64,000 nt of DNA from Haemophilus parainfluenzae (GTDB taxonomy: Bacteria; Pseudomonadota; Gammaproteobacteria; Enterobacterales; Pasteurellaceae): positions 1,410,001-1,474,000 of the forward strand of contig NZ_CP063110.1 of the NCBI RefSeq assembly GCF_014931275.1. The letters run 5' to 3'. Positions within the stretch are counted from its first letter, which is position 1. The number at the start of each line of letters is the position of its first letter. Below the pieces are notes generated by a model that did not search any database, had not been told where the DNA came from, and saw only the letters and a list, made by a program, of their open reading frames with translations. The position numbers were made by a program, and so were the translations under genes. Positions 19,589-26,843 of the stretch are shown here, piece after piece.

Positions 19589-20515
19589 TTAGTTGGCTAG
19601 GAAGGCTGCTAATTGTGCTTTATTGGGTAGCGCAGACATCGCCCCTTTTGCTGTTGTAGCAAGGGCACCACAAGCATTGGCTTGACGGATAATTTGCACA
19701 AGCACATCATTTTCTTTCCAGTTTGAATGCTGTGAAAGTCCAGCAAGTAGGCCACCAACGAAAGCATCGCCAGCACCCGTTGTATCAACAGGTTGTAAGG
19801 CTTTTCCAGAAATCACATCTTTCTTACCTTCTAAGTGATAGAGTGCACCATCTTTACCTAAAGTCACGATAATCAATTTTTCAGGATAAAGTGCGGTCAC
19901 TTTTTCAAAGGCTTTTTCAAGGCTGTCAGTATTAGTCAAAAGCGTTAATTCTTCTTCAGAGAATTTTAATACGTCAGCCAATGCAACGGCTTCCATGACC
20001 ACGGTTTTCATTTCTTCTAAGCTTGACCAAAGTGATTCACGTAGATTTGGATCAAAAGAGAAGAAACCACCAGCAGCTTTAATACGACGAATTGCTTCAA
20101 AGGTGGCTTCGCGAGATGGATTATTAATCAGCGCAATAGAGCAGCAATGTAGCCATTCACCTTGTTGGAAAGGTGGTAAATCGCTTGCTTGTAAGAACTG
20201 ATCCGCACTTGGGTTTACCATAAAGGTAAAGCTGCGTTCGCCATTATCTAAACCAACCACAACCGTAGAGGTGCGATGTTGCGGATCTAAAATCATATGT
20301 TGTGTATTCACATTTTCCGCATTTAAGGTGTCTTGCATAAATTGGCCAAGGGGATCGTTACCTACGCGACCAATAAAGGCACTTGGACTACCTAAACGTG
20401 CTACGCCAACAGCCACATTTGCAGGGGCGCCACCGGCACAACGTAAATAATGATTTTCACCGTCAGGAATAAGATCGACAACCGCATCGCCTGTTACCCA
20501 GATTTTTTGGCTCAT
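19589..20515 (-). CDS. scrK: fructokinase (PfkB family)
   Basis: A 308-residue ribokinase-family kinase: fructose plus ATP to fructose-6-phosphate. Seen: the glycine-rich CAGGAPANVAVGVARLG (26-42) and the C-terminal DTTGAGDAF (244-252) with catalytic base D250. Fits as the enzyme that uses fructose released by ScrB. Aminoimidazole riboside kinase is a close relative and not excluded, but the neighbouring scrB decides. I see no clear promoter in the 75 bases between it and tyrS, only the tyrS terminator; read-through from tyrS is possible. Confidence 0.88.
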   Translation of the reverse strand: MSQKIWVTGDAVVDLIPDGENHYLRCAGGAPANVAVGVARLGSPSAFIGRVGNDPLGQFMQDTLNAENVNTQHMILDPQHRTSTVVVGLDNGERSFTFMVNPSADQFLQASDLPPFQQGEWLHCCSIALINNPSREATFEAIRRIKAAGGFFSFDPNLRESLWSSLEEMKTVVMEAVALADVLKFSEEELTLLTNTDSLEKAFEKVTALYPEKLIIVTLGKDGALYHLEGKKDVISGKALQPVDTTGAGDAFVGGLLAGLSQHSNWKENDVLVQIIRQANACGALATTAKGAMSALPNKAQLAAFLAN

Positions 20516-20540
20516 ATTATTTTCCCTCTATTGTGGATAT

Positions 20541-20574
20541 CAGTTAAAAAATAACCGCACTTAAAAAGAGCGGT
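20541..20574 (-). terminator. tyrS terminator
   Basis: Minus-strand stem ACCGCTCTT / AAGTGCGGT with one mismatch (20554-20574) followed by TATTTTTTAAC. One arm is a USS, the other a variant. Confidence 0.65.
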
Positions 20575-20590
20575 CATTTTCATAGGTGTT

Positions 20591-21778
20591 TTATGCGATG
20601 GTTACGCGTGCAAACTTACGTTTACCGACTTGGTAAACATTCGTGCCTTTTGGTGCATTGGCTTTCATGTCTTCGACTTTTTCGCCATTGATTTTCACAC
20701 CACCTTGCTTCGCTGAGCGAATCGCTTCAGAAGTAGAAGGAACCAGTCCTGCTTCTTTTAATAAGGTGGCTAAACCAATTTCGCCTTCAAAGGTGAATTC
20801 AGGCATTTCATCCGGCATTGCACCTTTTTGGAAACGGTTAATAAATTCTTGTTCAGCCGCCTCTGCCGCTGCTTCATCGTGGAAACGTGCGATGATCTCT
20901 TTCGCTAATAAAATCTTCACATCACGTGGGTTTTTACCATTTGCTACTTCTGCTTTTAATTCAGCAATTTCAGTGAGTGGACGGAAAGAAAGTAAGTTGT
21001 ACCAATCCCACATTAAGTCATCCGAGATCGACATGATTTTACCGAACATATCGCTTGGTGCATCTGTCACGCCGATGTAGTTGCCTAATGATTTAGACAT
21101 TTTCTTCTCACCGTCTAAACCAACAAGTAATGGAAGCGTAATCGCTACCTGTGGTTTCTGACCGGCTGATTTTTGTAACTCGCGACCAACAAGTAAGTTA
21201 AATTTTTGGTCTGTACCACCAAGTTCCACGTCTGCTTCTAAAGCAACAGAGTCATGGCCTTGTAATAAAGGATAAATAAATTCGTGAATTGCGATAGGTT
21301 GATTGTTACCAAAACGTTTTTTGAAGTCATCACGTTCTAGCATACGCGCTACGGTGTAGTTACTTGCTAAACGGATCATCCCTTCAGTACCCAATTTACC
21401 CAACCATTCAGAGTTGAATACGATTTTCGTTTTTTGTGGGTCTAGAATTTTGTAAATCTGTTCTTTATAGGTTTCCGCATTGCGAAGCACATCTTCGCGG
21501 CTAAGCGGTGGGCGAGTGGTATTTTTACCAGATGGGTCACCGACCATACCCGTGAAATCACCGATTAAGAAATAGACTTCGTGGCCTAATTGTTGGAATT
21601 GACGAAGTTTGTTTAATACCACGGTATGCCCTAAGTGAATATCCGGAGCAGTAGGGTCTGCACCAAGTTTAATTTTAAGTGGGCGATTTTCTTTTAGTTT
21701 TTCGATTAAATCCGCTTCAGAAAGAATCTCATCAGTACCGCGTTTTAGTTCTGCGAGAACGGTATTAATATCAGTCAT
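20591..21778 (-). CDS. tyrS: tyrosyl-tRNA synthetase
   Basis: A 395-residue class I synthetase. The HIGH motif appears as HLGH (48-51, in PDIHLGHTV) and KMSKS follows in [11 protein letters not shown] (about 229-239). An S4 RNA-binding domain closes the protein ([17 protein letters not shown], about 355-371). The lineage is the long-spaced TyrS type (often called TyrZ-like) rather than E. coli TyrS. The gene is downstream of, and on the same strand as, the Fur-controlled RNA gene, whose terminator lies between them. Confidence 0.95.
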   Translation of the reverse strand: MTDINTVLAELKRGTDEILSEADLIEKLKENRPLKIKLGADPTAPDIHLGHTVVLNKLRQFQQLGHEVYFLIGDFTGMVGDPSGKNTTRPPLSREDVLRNAETYKEQIYKILDPQKTKIVFNSEWLGKLGTEGMIRLASNYTVARMLERDDFKKRFGNNQPIAIHEFIYPLLQGHDSVALEADVELGGTDQKFNLLVGRELQKSAGQKPQVAITLPLLVGLDGEKKMSKSLGNYIGVTDAPSDMFGKIMSISDDLMWDWYNLLSFRPLTEIAELKAEVANGKNPRDVKILLAKEIIARFHDEAAAEAAEQEFINRFQKGAMPDEMPEFTFEGEIGLATLLKEAGLVPSTSEAIRSAKQGGVKINGEKVEDMKANAPKGTNVYQVGKRKFARVTIA

Positions 21779-21852
21779 TCTATTTCCTAATGTTATTTTA
21801 ATATTAAAGGCTACATTATAGAGAATATGGCTGAAATGAAAAGATTGAGATG

Positions 21853-21919
21853 AAAAAAAACGCCTATTTGTGGGGAAATAGGCGTGAAGTTGGAGTGATT
21901 ATCTGTTTGTTTTTGGAAT
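21853..21919 (-). ncRNA. Fur-controlled small RNA (RyhB/HrrF-like function)
   Basis: Predicted RNA of about 67 bases from a near-perfect promoter (TTGACA, 17 bases, TATCAT) to a strong terminator (ACGCCTATTT / AAATAGGCGT, then eight U). Two Fur boxes cover the promoter. No reading frame of any length fits. The unpaired 5' part is A/C-rich with CACUCC and the terminator loop is CCCCAC; both could pair with ribosome sites (GGAG, GGGG), as in iron-sparing RNAs such as RyhB and, in H. influenzae, HrrF. I cannot verify identity to HrrF. It sits between sfsA and tyrS, all on the minus strand. Confidence 0.8.
21857..21885 (-). terminator. terminator of the Fur-controlled RNA
   Basis: Perfect 10-base stem (21860-21869 with 21876-21885), 6-base C-rich loop on the RNA, followed by eight U (complement of 21853-21860). 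It also shields tyrS from upstream transcription. Confidence 0.9.
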
Positions 21920-21925
21920 GGCTAG

Positions 21926-21980
21926 ATGATAACTATTATCAAATACCTTGTCAACAACAAAATGCAAATAATTCTCAATT
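21926..21980 (-). promoter_or_regulatory. strong sigma-70 promoter with two Fur boxes
   Basis: -35 TTGACA (21949-21954), 17-base spacer, -10 TATCAT (21926-21931). Fur box 1, TGATAATAGTTATCA on the minus strand (21927-21941), matches the 15-base 7-1-7 consensus at all but one fixed position and overlaps the -10. Fur box 2, AATTGAGAATTATTTGCATT (21961-21980), lies just upstream of the -35 and has the classical GAGAATTATTTGCA form. Iron-bound Fur would block polymerase completely. Confidence 0.85.
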
Positions 21981-21985
21981 ATTTT

Positions 21986-22702
21986 TTAATCGATGTAAGG
22001 TACACTTTCTGTGAGAGAAAGTGCGGTCGGAATTCCATCTGAAATGTCAAATTTTCCCGCATAAGCATAAGCTTCAACGCCCTGAGATTTTGCGTCTTTT
22101 AAAAGGCGATCATATTCAGGATCTACAAACTCAGCGATTTTAAAACGATCGAAGCCATCATGTAATCCGGCAAAGAGAACAACGGCGCGATGTCCTTGTT
22201 TTTTCATGGCTAAAAGCTCACGAACATGTTTTTGTCCACGAGTGGTAACGGCATCGGGAAACATTCCTAATGTGCCTTTTACAAAGGTGATGGATTTCAC
22301 TTCAACATAACAATCTGTCAAGCCTTCACCTTTAAGTAAGAAGTCGATACGGCTATTTTCTTCACCATATTTCACTTCAGGATAAATTTCATCATACATA
22401 GCGAGTTCTTTGATTTGTTTATTTTGCAAGGCTTCAAAAACTAACTGGTTGGATCTGTGCGTATTAATGCAAACAAGTTGGCCATTTGCTAATTGCGTTA
22501 ATTCCCAACTGTGTGGATATTTGCGAGTTTGGCTATCAGAATGAGAGTACCAAACGGTATCACCTTTTTCACCACAGCCAGTCATTGCACCAGTATTTGC
22601 ACAATGAATGGTGATGACTTCGCCATTTGGTAATTCAATATCAGTTAAAAAGCGTTTATAGCGGCGAATTAATTTTGCGGATTGTAGAGTAGGGAGTTGC
22701 AT
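21986..22702 (-). CDS. sfsA: SfsA family protein
   Basis: A 238-residue SfsA protein. Seen: the N-terminal OB-like part with [15 protein letters not shown] (about 29-43) and a nuclease-like core with DFLLKG (about 119-124), YVEVKS (about 132-137) and [11 protein letters not shown] (about 150-160), where D, E and K residues occupy the PD-(D/E)XK pattern. E. coli SfsA was named for stimulating maltose use and is reported to bind DNA; the real activity is unsettled and a nuclease is plausible. A USS lies near the C-terminus (22020). Confidence 0.9.
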   Translation of the reverse strand: MQLPTLQSAKLIRRYKRFLTDIELPNGEVITIHCANTGAMTGCGEKGDTVWYSHSDSQTRKYPHSWELTQLANGQLVCINTHRSNQLVFEALQNKQIKELAMYDEIYPEVKYGEENSRIDFLLKGEGLTDCYVEVKSITFVKGTLGMFPDAVTTRGQKHVRELLAMKKQGHRAVVLFAGLHDGFDRFKIAEFVDPEYDRLLKDAKSQGVEAYAYAGKFDISDGIPTALSLTESVPYID

Positions 22703-22722
22703 AGCTTATTCCTTGTTAAAAG

Positions 22723-22762
22723 AAAGTGCGGTCGAATTTAATGATGAAATTGACCGCACTTT
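22723..22762. terminator. inverted-USS terminator after the SIMPL gene
   Basis: AAAGTGCGGTC and GACCGCACTTT, 18 bases apart with additional pairing (AATTT/AAATT) inside, 31 bases beyond the SIMPL-protein stop. Confidence 0.75.
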
Positions 22763-22793
22763 GTTCTTATAGATGTTTGGTTATATTAAACAA

Positions 22794-23540
22794 TTATTCA
22801 ATGGCATATTCAATAGTGACGACTAAGCGCGCTTTTTTCTCAATAGTGCTAGTGTCGTAGCTACCAGTGTAATCGCTAGAGTCATCGGCATCAGGATTTG
22901 GCGCTTGAATGTAGAATGGCCCTTGTGAAGCGGATTTTAATACGCCAACTTTTACATTACTGGTTTTCGCAAACTCTTCAGCACGAACATGTGCATCTTG
23001 TGTGGCTTTTGAAATTAATTCACGTTTAATTTGTTCAAGATTTTCTAAGTAATAGTTTGGATCACCAAAACTAATGTCTTGGTTGTTGGCAACTAATTGG
23101 TGAATATTGGTGAGTGCTTTTTGTAACTTAGTCAGTTCTTTGGTTGAAATTCTGATTGCTCTTGATGCATCAAAGCCATTGTCTCTACTTTTGGTTTCAC
23201 CTTTTTCATTTTCATAATAGTCAGTATGAGTAGAAACATCTAATTCTGTGATTTCTCGATTTTCATCAGCGAAACCTTGTGCTTTAAGGAAACGAACGGC
23301 TTCATTCAAGTTTTTCTGATTCGCTGCCATTGCATCATTATATGTTGGACCCCAACCGCTTACACGAATAACCCATGTTCCTTGTGTTGAGGTGTAATGG
23401 CTTTCTGCCAAGCCCTTAACTGAAATAGAGCCGGTCTGGCGTAAATTTTTAAATTGATTACCTAAGATAAACGCTGATGCCATCAATCCAACTGCAAGAA
23501 TGATGCCAAAAATAGCGAGATAAGATTTTTTGCTGTTCAT
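22794..23540 (-). CDS. SIMPL-domain (DUF541) protein with N-terminal anchor
   Basis: A 248-residue protein with one N-terminal membrane segment (about 7-27) and a periplasmic SIMPL/DUF541 domain, the family of E. coli YggE. Family signs: ISVKGLAESHY (about 39-49), an AxxNQKNLNEAVRFLKAQG stretch (in part, NLNEAVRFLKAQGF, about 76-89) and the ending IEKKARLVVTIEYAIE (about 233-248). YggE-like proteins are linked to oxidative stress tolerance but their activity is unknown. It stands alone with its own terminator; the 228 bases upstream are AT-rich. Confidence 0.8.
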   Translation of the reverse strand: MNSKKSYLAIFGIILAVGLMASAFILGNQFKNLRQTGSISVKGLAESHYTSTQGTWVIRVSGWGPTYNDAMAANQKNLNEAVRFLKAQGFADENREITELDVSTHTDYYENEKGETKSRDNGFDASRAIRISTKELTKLQKALTNIHQLVANNQDISFGDPNYYLENLEQIKRELISKATQDAHVRAEEFAKTSNVKVGVLKSASQGPFYIQAPNPDADDSSDYTGSYDTSTIEKKARLVVTIEYAIE

Positions 23541-23768
23541 ATAATGTCCATGATGTGGAATAAAAGAGTAGTTATTATAATCTAAATTTTAGGGATGTGG
23601 ATATAAACAATATCTTGATAAGATTAATTTCATGAAAGTTGGTGATTCGATACGGGTTATTAATGTAGTATATGCTTTCGAATTGTTATAACGATAGAAA
23701 AGATAAATCTCAGTGAGTTTAGACTCCAAATAGTTTTTGTTCATTCTATCAGTATGGAAAGGTGTATT

Positions 23769-24110
23769 ATGAAAATCAAGGTGATTTTATTAGGTGTGAT
23801 GGGATTATTGCTATCTAATATTGTGCTAGCTAATCATGAAATTAAATTTGATGATATTTGGAATTTTAAAATTTCCGTTACTGAAATGAAAGGGAATAGA
23901 AAAATTCACTTAACTGGTTTGTTAGGAAATAGTGCAATGGGCATATCAGATAGCAAAATAACAATTCATGATGATGAATTAAATATTGTTTTGTTTGAGA
24001 CATTAGCAAAGGGTAAGTATTCAGGTGATTTGAATAAAGAAATTATCATTGAAAAACCTGTTAAGAAAATTACTTTTGGTTCTGATTATAAAGTTATATG
24101 GCAAAATTAA
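23769..24110 (+). CDS. small secreted protein of unknown function
   Basis: Not recognised. 113 residues: a signal peptide MKIKVILLGVMGLLLSNIVLA (first 20 quoted: MKIKVILLGVMGLLLSNIVL) with a cut after A21, then about 92 mature residues with alternating hydrophobic beta-like stretches and no cysteines. I chose the ATG at 23769 because AAGGTG lies 7 bases upstream; an in-frame ATG at 23754 has no such site and would blur the signal peptide. AT-rich compared with the neighbouring core genes. First of three unrelated small genes without known partners. Confidence 0.6.
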   Translation: MKIKVILLGVMGLLLSNIVLANHEIKFDDIWNFKISVTEMKGNRKIHLTGLLGNSAMGISDSKITIHDDELNIVLFETLAKGKYSGDLNKEIIIEKPVKKITFGSDYKVIWQN

Positions 24111-24211
24111 GCTAGATTCTAACTATTGCATAATGGAATGGTGAGCTAATTTTGACTTGCGCACTTAGCAAAGAAAACTTAGCTTTAACTAAGAAAACAA
24201 ATTAAGTATAT

Positions 24212-24511
24212 ATGATAATGAATGAATTGATTAACATTTACATAAATAATGGATTTAGTTTGTTTAAGCAGGGCGAAAGTATTGTCATTATTCCCACAAA
24301 ATTATCAATTAGGGTTTTAGATATTCTGGAAGGTTTAAATCTTCTTATTCTAGGTGGTGATATATATCGAAAATCAGGTGATGATTTTGAACATACATAC
24401 GATAGCTGGTATTACGATGGTAATGTTCATAGTGAAAGTATTATGGTGGCTAGACAATATTTAGATAATTTAAGGGAGCAAGATTTATATGTGTCCTTTG
24501 TTTTCAAATAA
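24212..24511 (+). CDS. small protein resembling an immunity protein (Imm40-like)
   Basis: A 99-residue cytoplasmic protein. The central segment LLILGGDIYRKSGDDFEHTY followed by DSWYYDG (about 45-71) recalls the ILGGDVY...YDNWYCD pattern I associate with the Imm40 family of polymorphic-toxin immunity proteins; this is from memory and not checked. There is no toxin gene next to it. Either the second or first ATG could start (MIMNE). Strongly AT-rich. If it is an immunity gene, it is an orphan that protects against a neighbour's toxin or a leftover. Confidence 0.5.
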   Translation: MIMNELINIYINNGFSLFKQGESIVIIPTKLSIRVLDILEGLNLLILGGDIYRKSGDDFEHTYDSWYYDGNVHSESIMVARQYLDNLREQDLYVSFVFK

Positions 24512-24692
24512 ATCAAAATAATAAAAATTTTACAAAATACTGAAATCTTCCCGAGTAAACCAGCTTTAAACCCAAATATAGTCTAAATTTCTTGTAAGTT
24601 TAGTTTTATAGTTCATAACTAATTTTTATTTTATGAAAAGTATTGAAAATAGCATAGGTTATTTTTTGTAGCAGAATGACTTATATCATTGT

Positions 24693-25028
24693 TTAGATTT
24701 TTATACTTCCATCAAAGTTAGTGTCAAAACCATCAGTATATTTATCTAAACTTAGTTCAAGTTTATTTTGGATTTCTCTAATCCAAAAAACAAAATTGAA
24801 GAAAATATGAGTGTTTTCAATATTCACCTCAAATATACCGTTGTCTTGATGTGAAATCTGTAATTGTTCTAATATAGAAATAAACTTATCTGTGTTAGAT
24901 CTTATGTCATCTATGTCGGCTTTTCTAAGTTCATTAATAAAATAAATTTCATCATTTATATTAATGATTGTAGGATAGTCCATTAACTCTTTATGCAGTA
25001 ACTCTATCAACATATATTTTTTAGTCAT
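24693..25028 (-). CDS. small acidic protein of unknown function
   Basis: Not recognised. 111 residues, acidic, with no signal peptide or membrane segment; NDEIYFINELRKADIDDIRS (25-44) and NIENTHIFFNFVFWIREIQN (about 69-88) suggest an alpha/beta fold of the kind seen in immunity or DUF proteins. It is AT-rich and convergent with the Imm40-like gene. The 181-base gap between them holds no further frame that I can support. Confidence 0.5.
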   Translation of the reverse strand: MTKKYMLIELLHKELMDYPTIININDEIYFINELRKADIDDIRSNTDKFISILEQLQISHQDNGIFEVNIENTHIFFNFVFWIREIQNKLELSLDKYTDGFDTNFDGSIKI

Positions 25029-25123
25029 GAGGTTGTAATCTGGCTAGTGTATTCATCATACCAAAATCAACCGCACTTTTACCTTCTTAAATTTAAAAAT
25101 TAAAACAAATTCTTGATTTACCA

Positions 25124-25152
25124 TTGACTTTTTGACCTATAGCCCTTATTTT
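25124..25152 (+). promoter_or_regulatory. promoter of the YccA-like gene
   Basis: TTGACT (25124-25129), 17 bases, TATTTT (25147-25152), with a leader of about 43 bases that ends in the ribosome site AAGGAG (25190-25195) before the ATG at 25202. Confidence 0.5.
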
Positions 25153-25201
25153 ACGGATTGATGTTTCATCAACTTTATTCTTTGTAAAATAAGGAGCTTT
25201 T

Positions 25202-25864
25202 ATGCAATCTCGCATTGTTGTTAATTCACAGGAAGAATCACTACTTAGCACACATAAAGTGCTACGTAACACCTATTTCTTATTGGGATTAACGATGGCA
25301 TTTTCGGCAGTTGTTGCTTATATCTCTATGAGCTTAAACTTGCCTTATCCAAATCTTATCGTGTTACTTGTGGGCTTCTACGGTTTACTTTTCGTGACAA
25401 ACCGTTTAGCAAATAGTGCGTGGGGTATCTTGGCTGCATTCGCGTTTACTGGTTTTATGGGGTATACCATTGGACCAATTTTAAACATGTATGTGGCGAG
25501 GGGAATGGAAGACTTAATTATGCTTGCTTTCGCAGGTACAGCAATCGTCTTCTTTGCTTGTTCAGCTTATGTGCTAACAACGAAGAAAGATATGTCTTTC
25601 CTTTCTACTGCAATTTTCTCATTATTTATCGTGTTATTGTTAGGAATCGTGGCAAGTTTCTTCTTCCAAATTCCAGCATTAGCGGTAGGGATCAGTGCAT
25701 TGTTTGTGGTGTTCTCAACAATGACAATCCTTTATGAAACCAGCAATATTATTCACGGTGGCGAAACAAACTACATTCGTGCAACAGTGAGTATTTATGT
25801 GTCAATTTACAACTTATTCATTAGCTTATTAAGATTACTTTCTATCTTCTCAAGTGATGATTAG
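25202..25864 (+). CDS. yccA: Bax inhibitor-1 / YccA family membrane protein
   Basis: A 220-residue integral membrane protein with seven hydrophobic segments. It matches the YccA branch of the Bax-inhibitor-1 family: segments [14 protein letters not shown] (about 39-52), [14 protein letters not shown] (about 84-97) and the family ending with [19 protein letters not shown]. coli YccA is a substrate and modulator of the membrane protease FtsH, protecting jammed SecY. Strong ribosome site AAGGAG 6 bases upstream, own promoter and own terminator. Confidence 0.9.
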   Translation: MQSRIVVNSQEESLLSTHKVLRNTYFLLGLTMAFSAVVAYISMSLNLPYPNLIVLLVGFYGLLFVTNRLANSAWGILAAFAFTGFMGYTIGPILNMYVARGMEDLIMLAFAGTAIVFFACSAYVLTTKKDMSFLSTAIFSLFIVLLLGIVASFFFQIPALAVGISALFVVFSTMTILYETSNIIHGGETNYIRATVSIYVSIYNLFISLLRLLSIFSSDD

Positions 25865-25882
25865 TCAGTATTAAATTTAAAG

Positions 25883-25909
25883 ACGCTCCTGATTAGGGGC
25901 GTTTTTTTG
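25883..25909 (+). terminator. terminator of the YccA-like gene
   Basis: ACGCTCCT-4-AGGGGCGT (25883-25902) followed by TTTTTTTG, 18 bases after the stop. Confidence 0.85.
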
Positions 25910-25989
25910 TTTTGAACTAATTTTCTTAAGATAAGTCTTAGCATACAGGTTCGCTTGTCGTGCCTATTAATAACTAAATAGGAGTTTTT

Positions 25990-26694
25990 ATGAAATCTTT
26001 AAAATCACTTTTAACATTAACATCACTTGCATTAGCCGTATCTGGTTCTGCATTGGCAACGAATACATCTGTATTACCAACAAAAGAATCAGTCGTAACT
26101 AATTCAAAATCAATGGTTGAAAGTACAAAAGCTGACGTGAAAAATGCGGCAAATGATAAGCTTAAATCAATGACTGATAGTGCGAGTTCAACGAAATCAA
26201 GTGCATTAGATAAAGTTAATACCGCTAAAGAAAAAGCGACTTCCACGAAAGATGCAGTGAAAGATAAAGCAACTTCCGCAAAAGATGCGGTAAAAGAGAA
26301 AGCATCTGTTTTAAAAGAAAAAGCGACAGAGAATAATCAACCGTCCATGAAAGACAAAGCCACTGAAAAATTAAATTCAGTGAAAGATAATGCGAAAGAA
26401 AAAGCGTCTGAGGCAAAAACAAAATCAGCAGATAAAGTAAAAGAAGTGAAAGAAAAAGCGACTTCAACAAAAGAATCAGCAAAAGAGAAAGTGGCTTCTT
26501 CTGCTAAAGTAAATATAAATAAAGCAGATGCAGAAACTCTACAAAAACTTTCAGGTATTGGTGAGAAAAAAGCACAAGCGATTATTGATTACCGTAACAA
26601 AGTGGGCAAAATCAAAAGTGCTGCCGAGCTTTCAAATATTGATGGTATCGGTGAAGCTACAATTGAAAAAATCACCCCATTCTTAACTTTCTAA
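25990..26694 (+). CDS. comEA: ComEA-like protein with long 11-residue-repeat linker
   Basis: A 234-residue secreted DNA-binding protein: signal peptide 1-23 (ending GSALA), a low-complexity helical linker (about 45-172), and a C-terminal helix-hairpin-helix pair (about 174-232) with LSGIGEKKAQ and IDGIGEAT. ComEA binds incoming DNA in the periplasm during transformation; Pasteurella ComE1 also binds fibronectin. The linker is almost wholly Lys, Ala, Ser, Thr, Glu, Asp, with 11-residue units such as KDKATSAKDAV and KEKATSTKDAV, like LEA-type or histone-H1-like tails. H. influenzae ComE1 is about half as long (from memory). No CRP-S competence box was seen upstream. Ribosome site AGGAG. Confidence 0.85.
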   Translation: MKSLKSLLTLTSLALAVSGSALATNTSVLPTKESVVTNSKSMVESTKADVKNAANDKLKSMTDSASSTKSSALDKVNTAKEKATSTKDAVKDKATSAKDAVKEKASVLKEKATENNQPSMKDKATEKLNSVKDNAKEKASEAKTKSADKVKEVKEKATSTKESAKEKVASSAKVNINKADAETLQKLSGIGEKKAQAIIDYRNKVGKIKSAAELSNIDGIGEATIEKITPFLTF

Positions 26695-26712
26695 GAAAAC
26701 ATAGATAAAACT

Positions 26713-26739
26713 GACCGCACTTTATGTGCGGTTTTTTTA
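26713..26739 (+). terminator. terminator of the comEA-like gene
   Basis: ACCGCAC-5-GTGCGGT (26714-26732) followed by seven T; the left arm is a USS. Confidence 0.85.
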
Positions 26740-26803
26740 TTGAAGTAGATCACAAAATTGTAACAAAGTGTGATTTGAGGATTATTTCTTTTTTTATCCT
26801 ATG

Positions 26804-26809
26804 TATAAT
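26804..26809 (+). promoter_or_regulatory. -10 element of the sucA promoter
   Basis: A consensus TATAAT, 35 bases before the sucA ATG. No good -35 is found at 16-18 bases, suggesting an activator-dependent promoter. Confidence 0.4.
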
Positions 26810-26843
26810 GGGCGGACAACATCATGTAATACAAGGGGTAGAT

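Noticed and set aside
26225-26482. Leu-rich open frame opposite the comEA repeat
   Set aside because: It is the antisense of the Lys-rich linker, with no start signal; a codon-composition artefact.
26749-26774. CRP site before sucA from ATCACA and TGTGAT
   Set aside because: The half-sites are in the wrong order (TCACA before TGTGA) and 14 bases apart.
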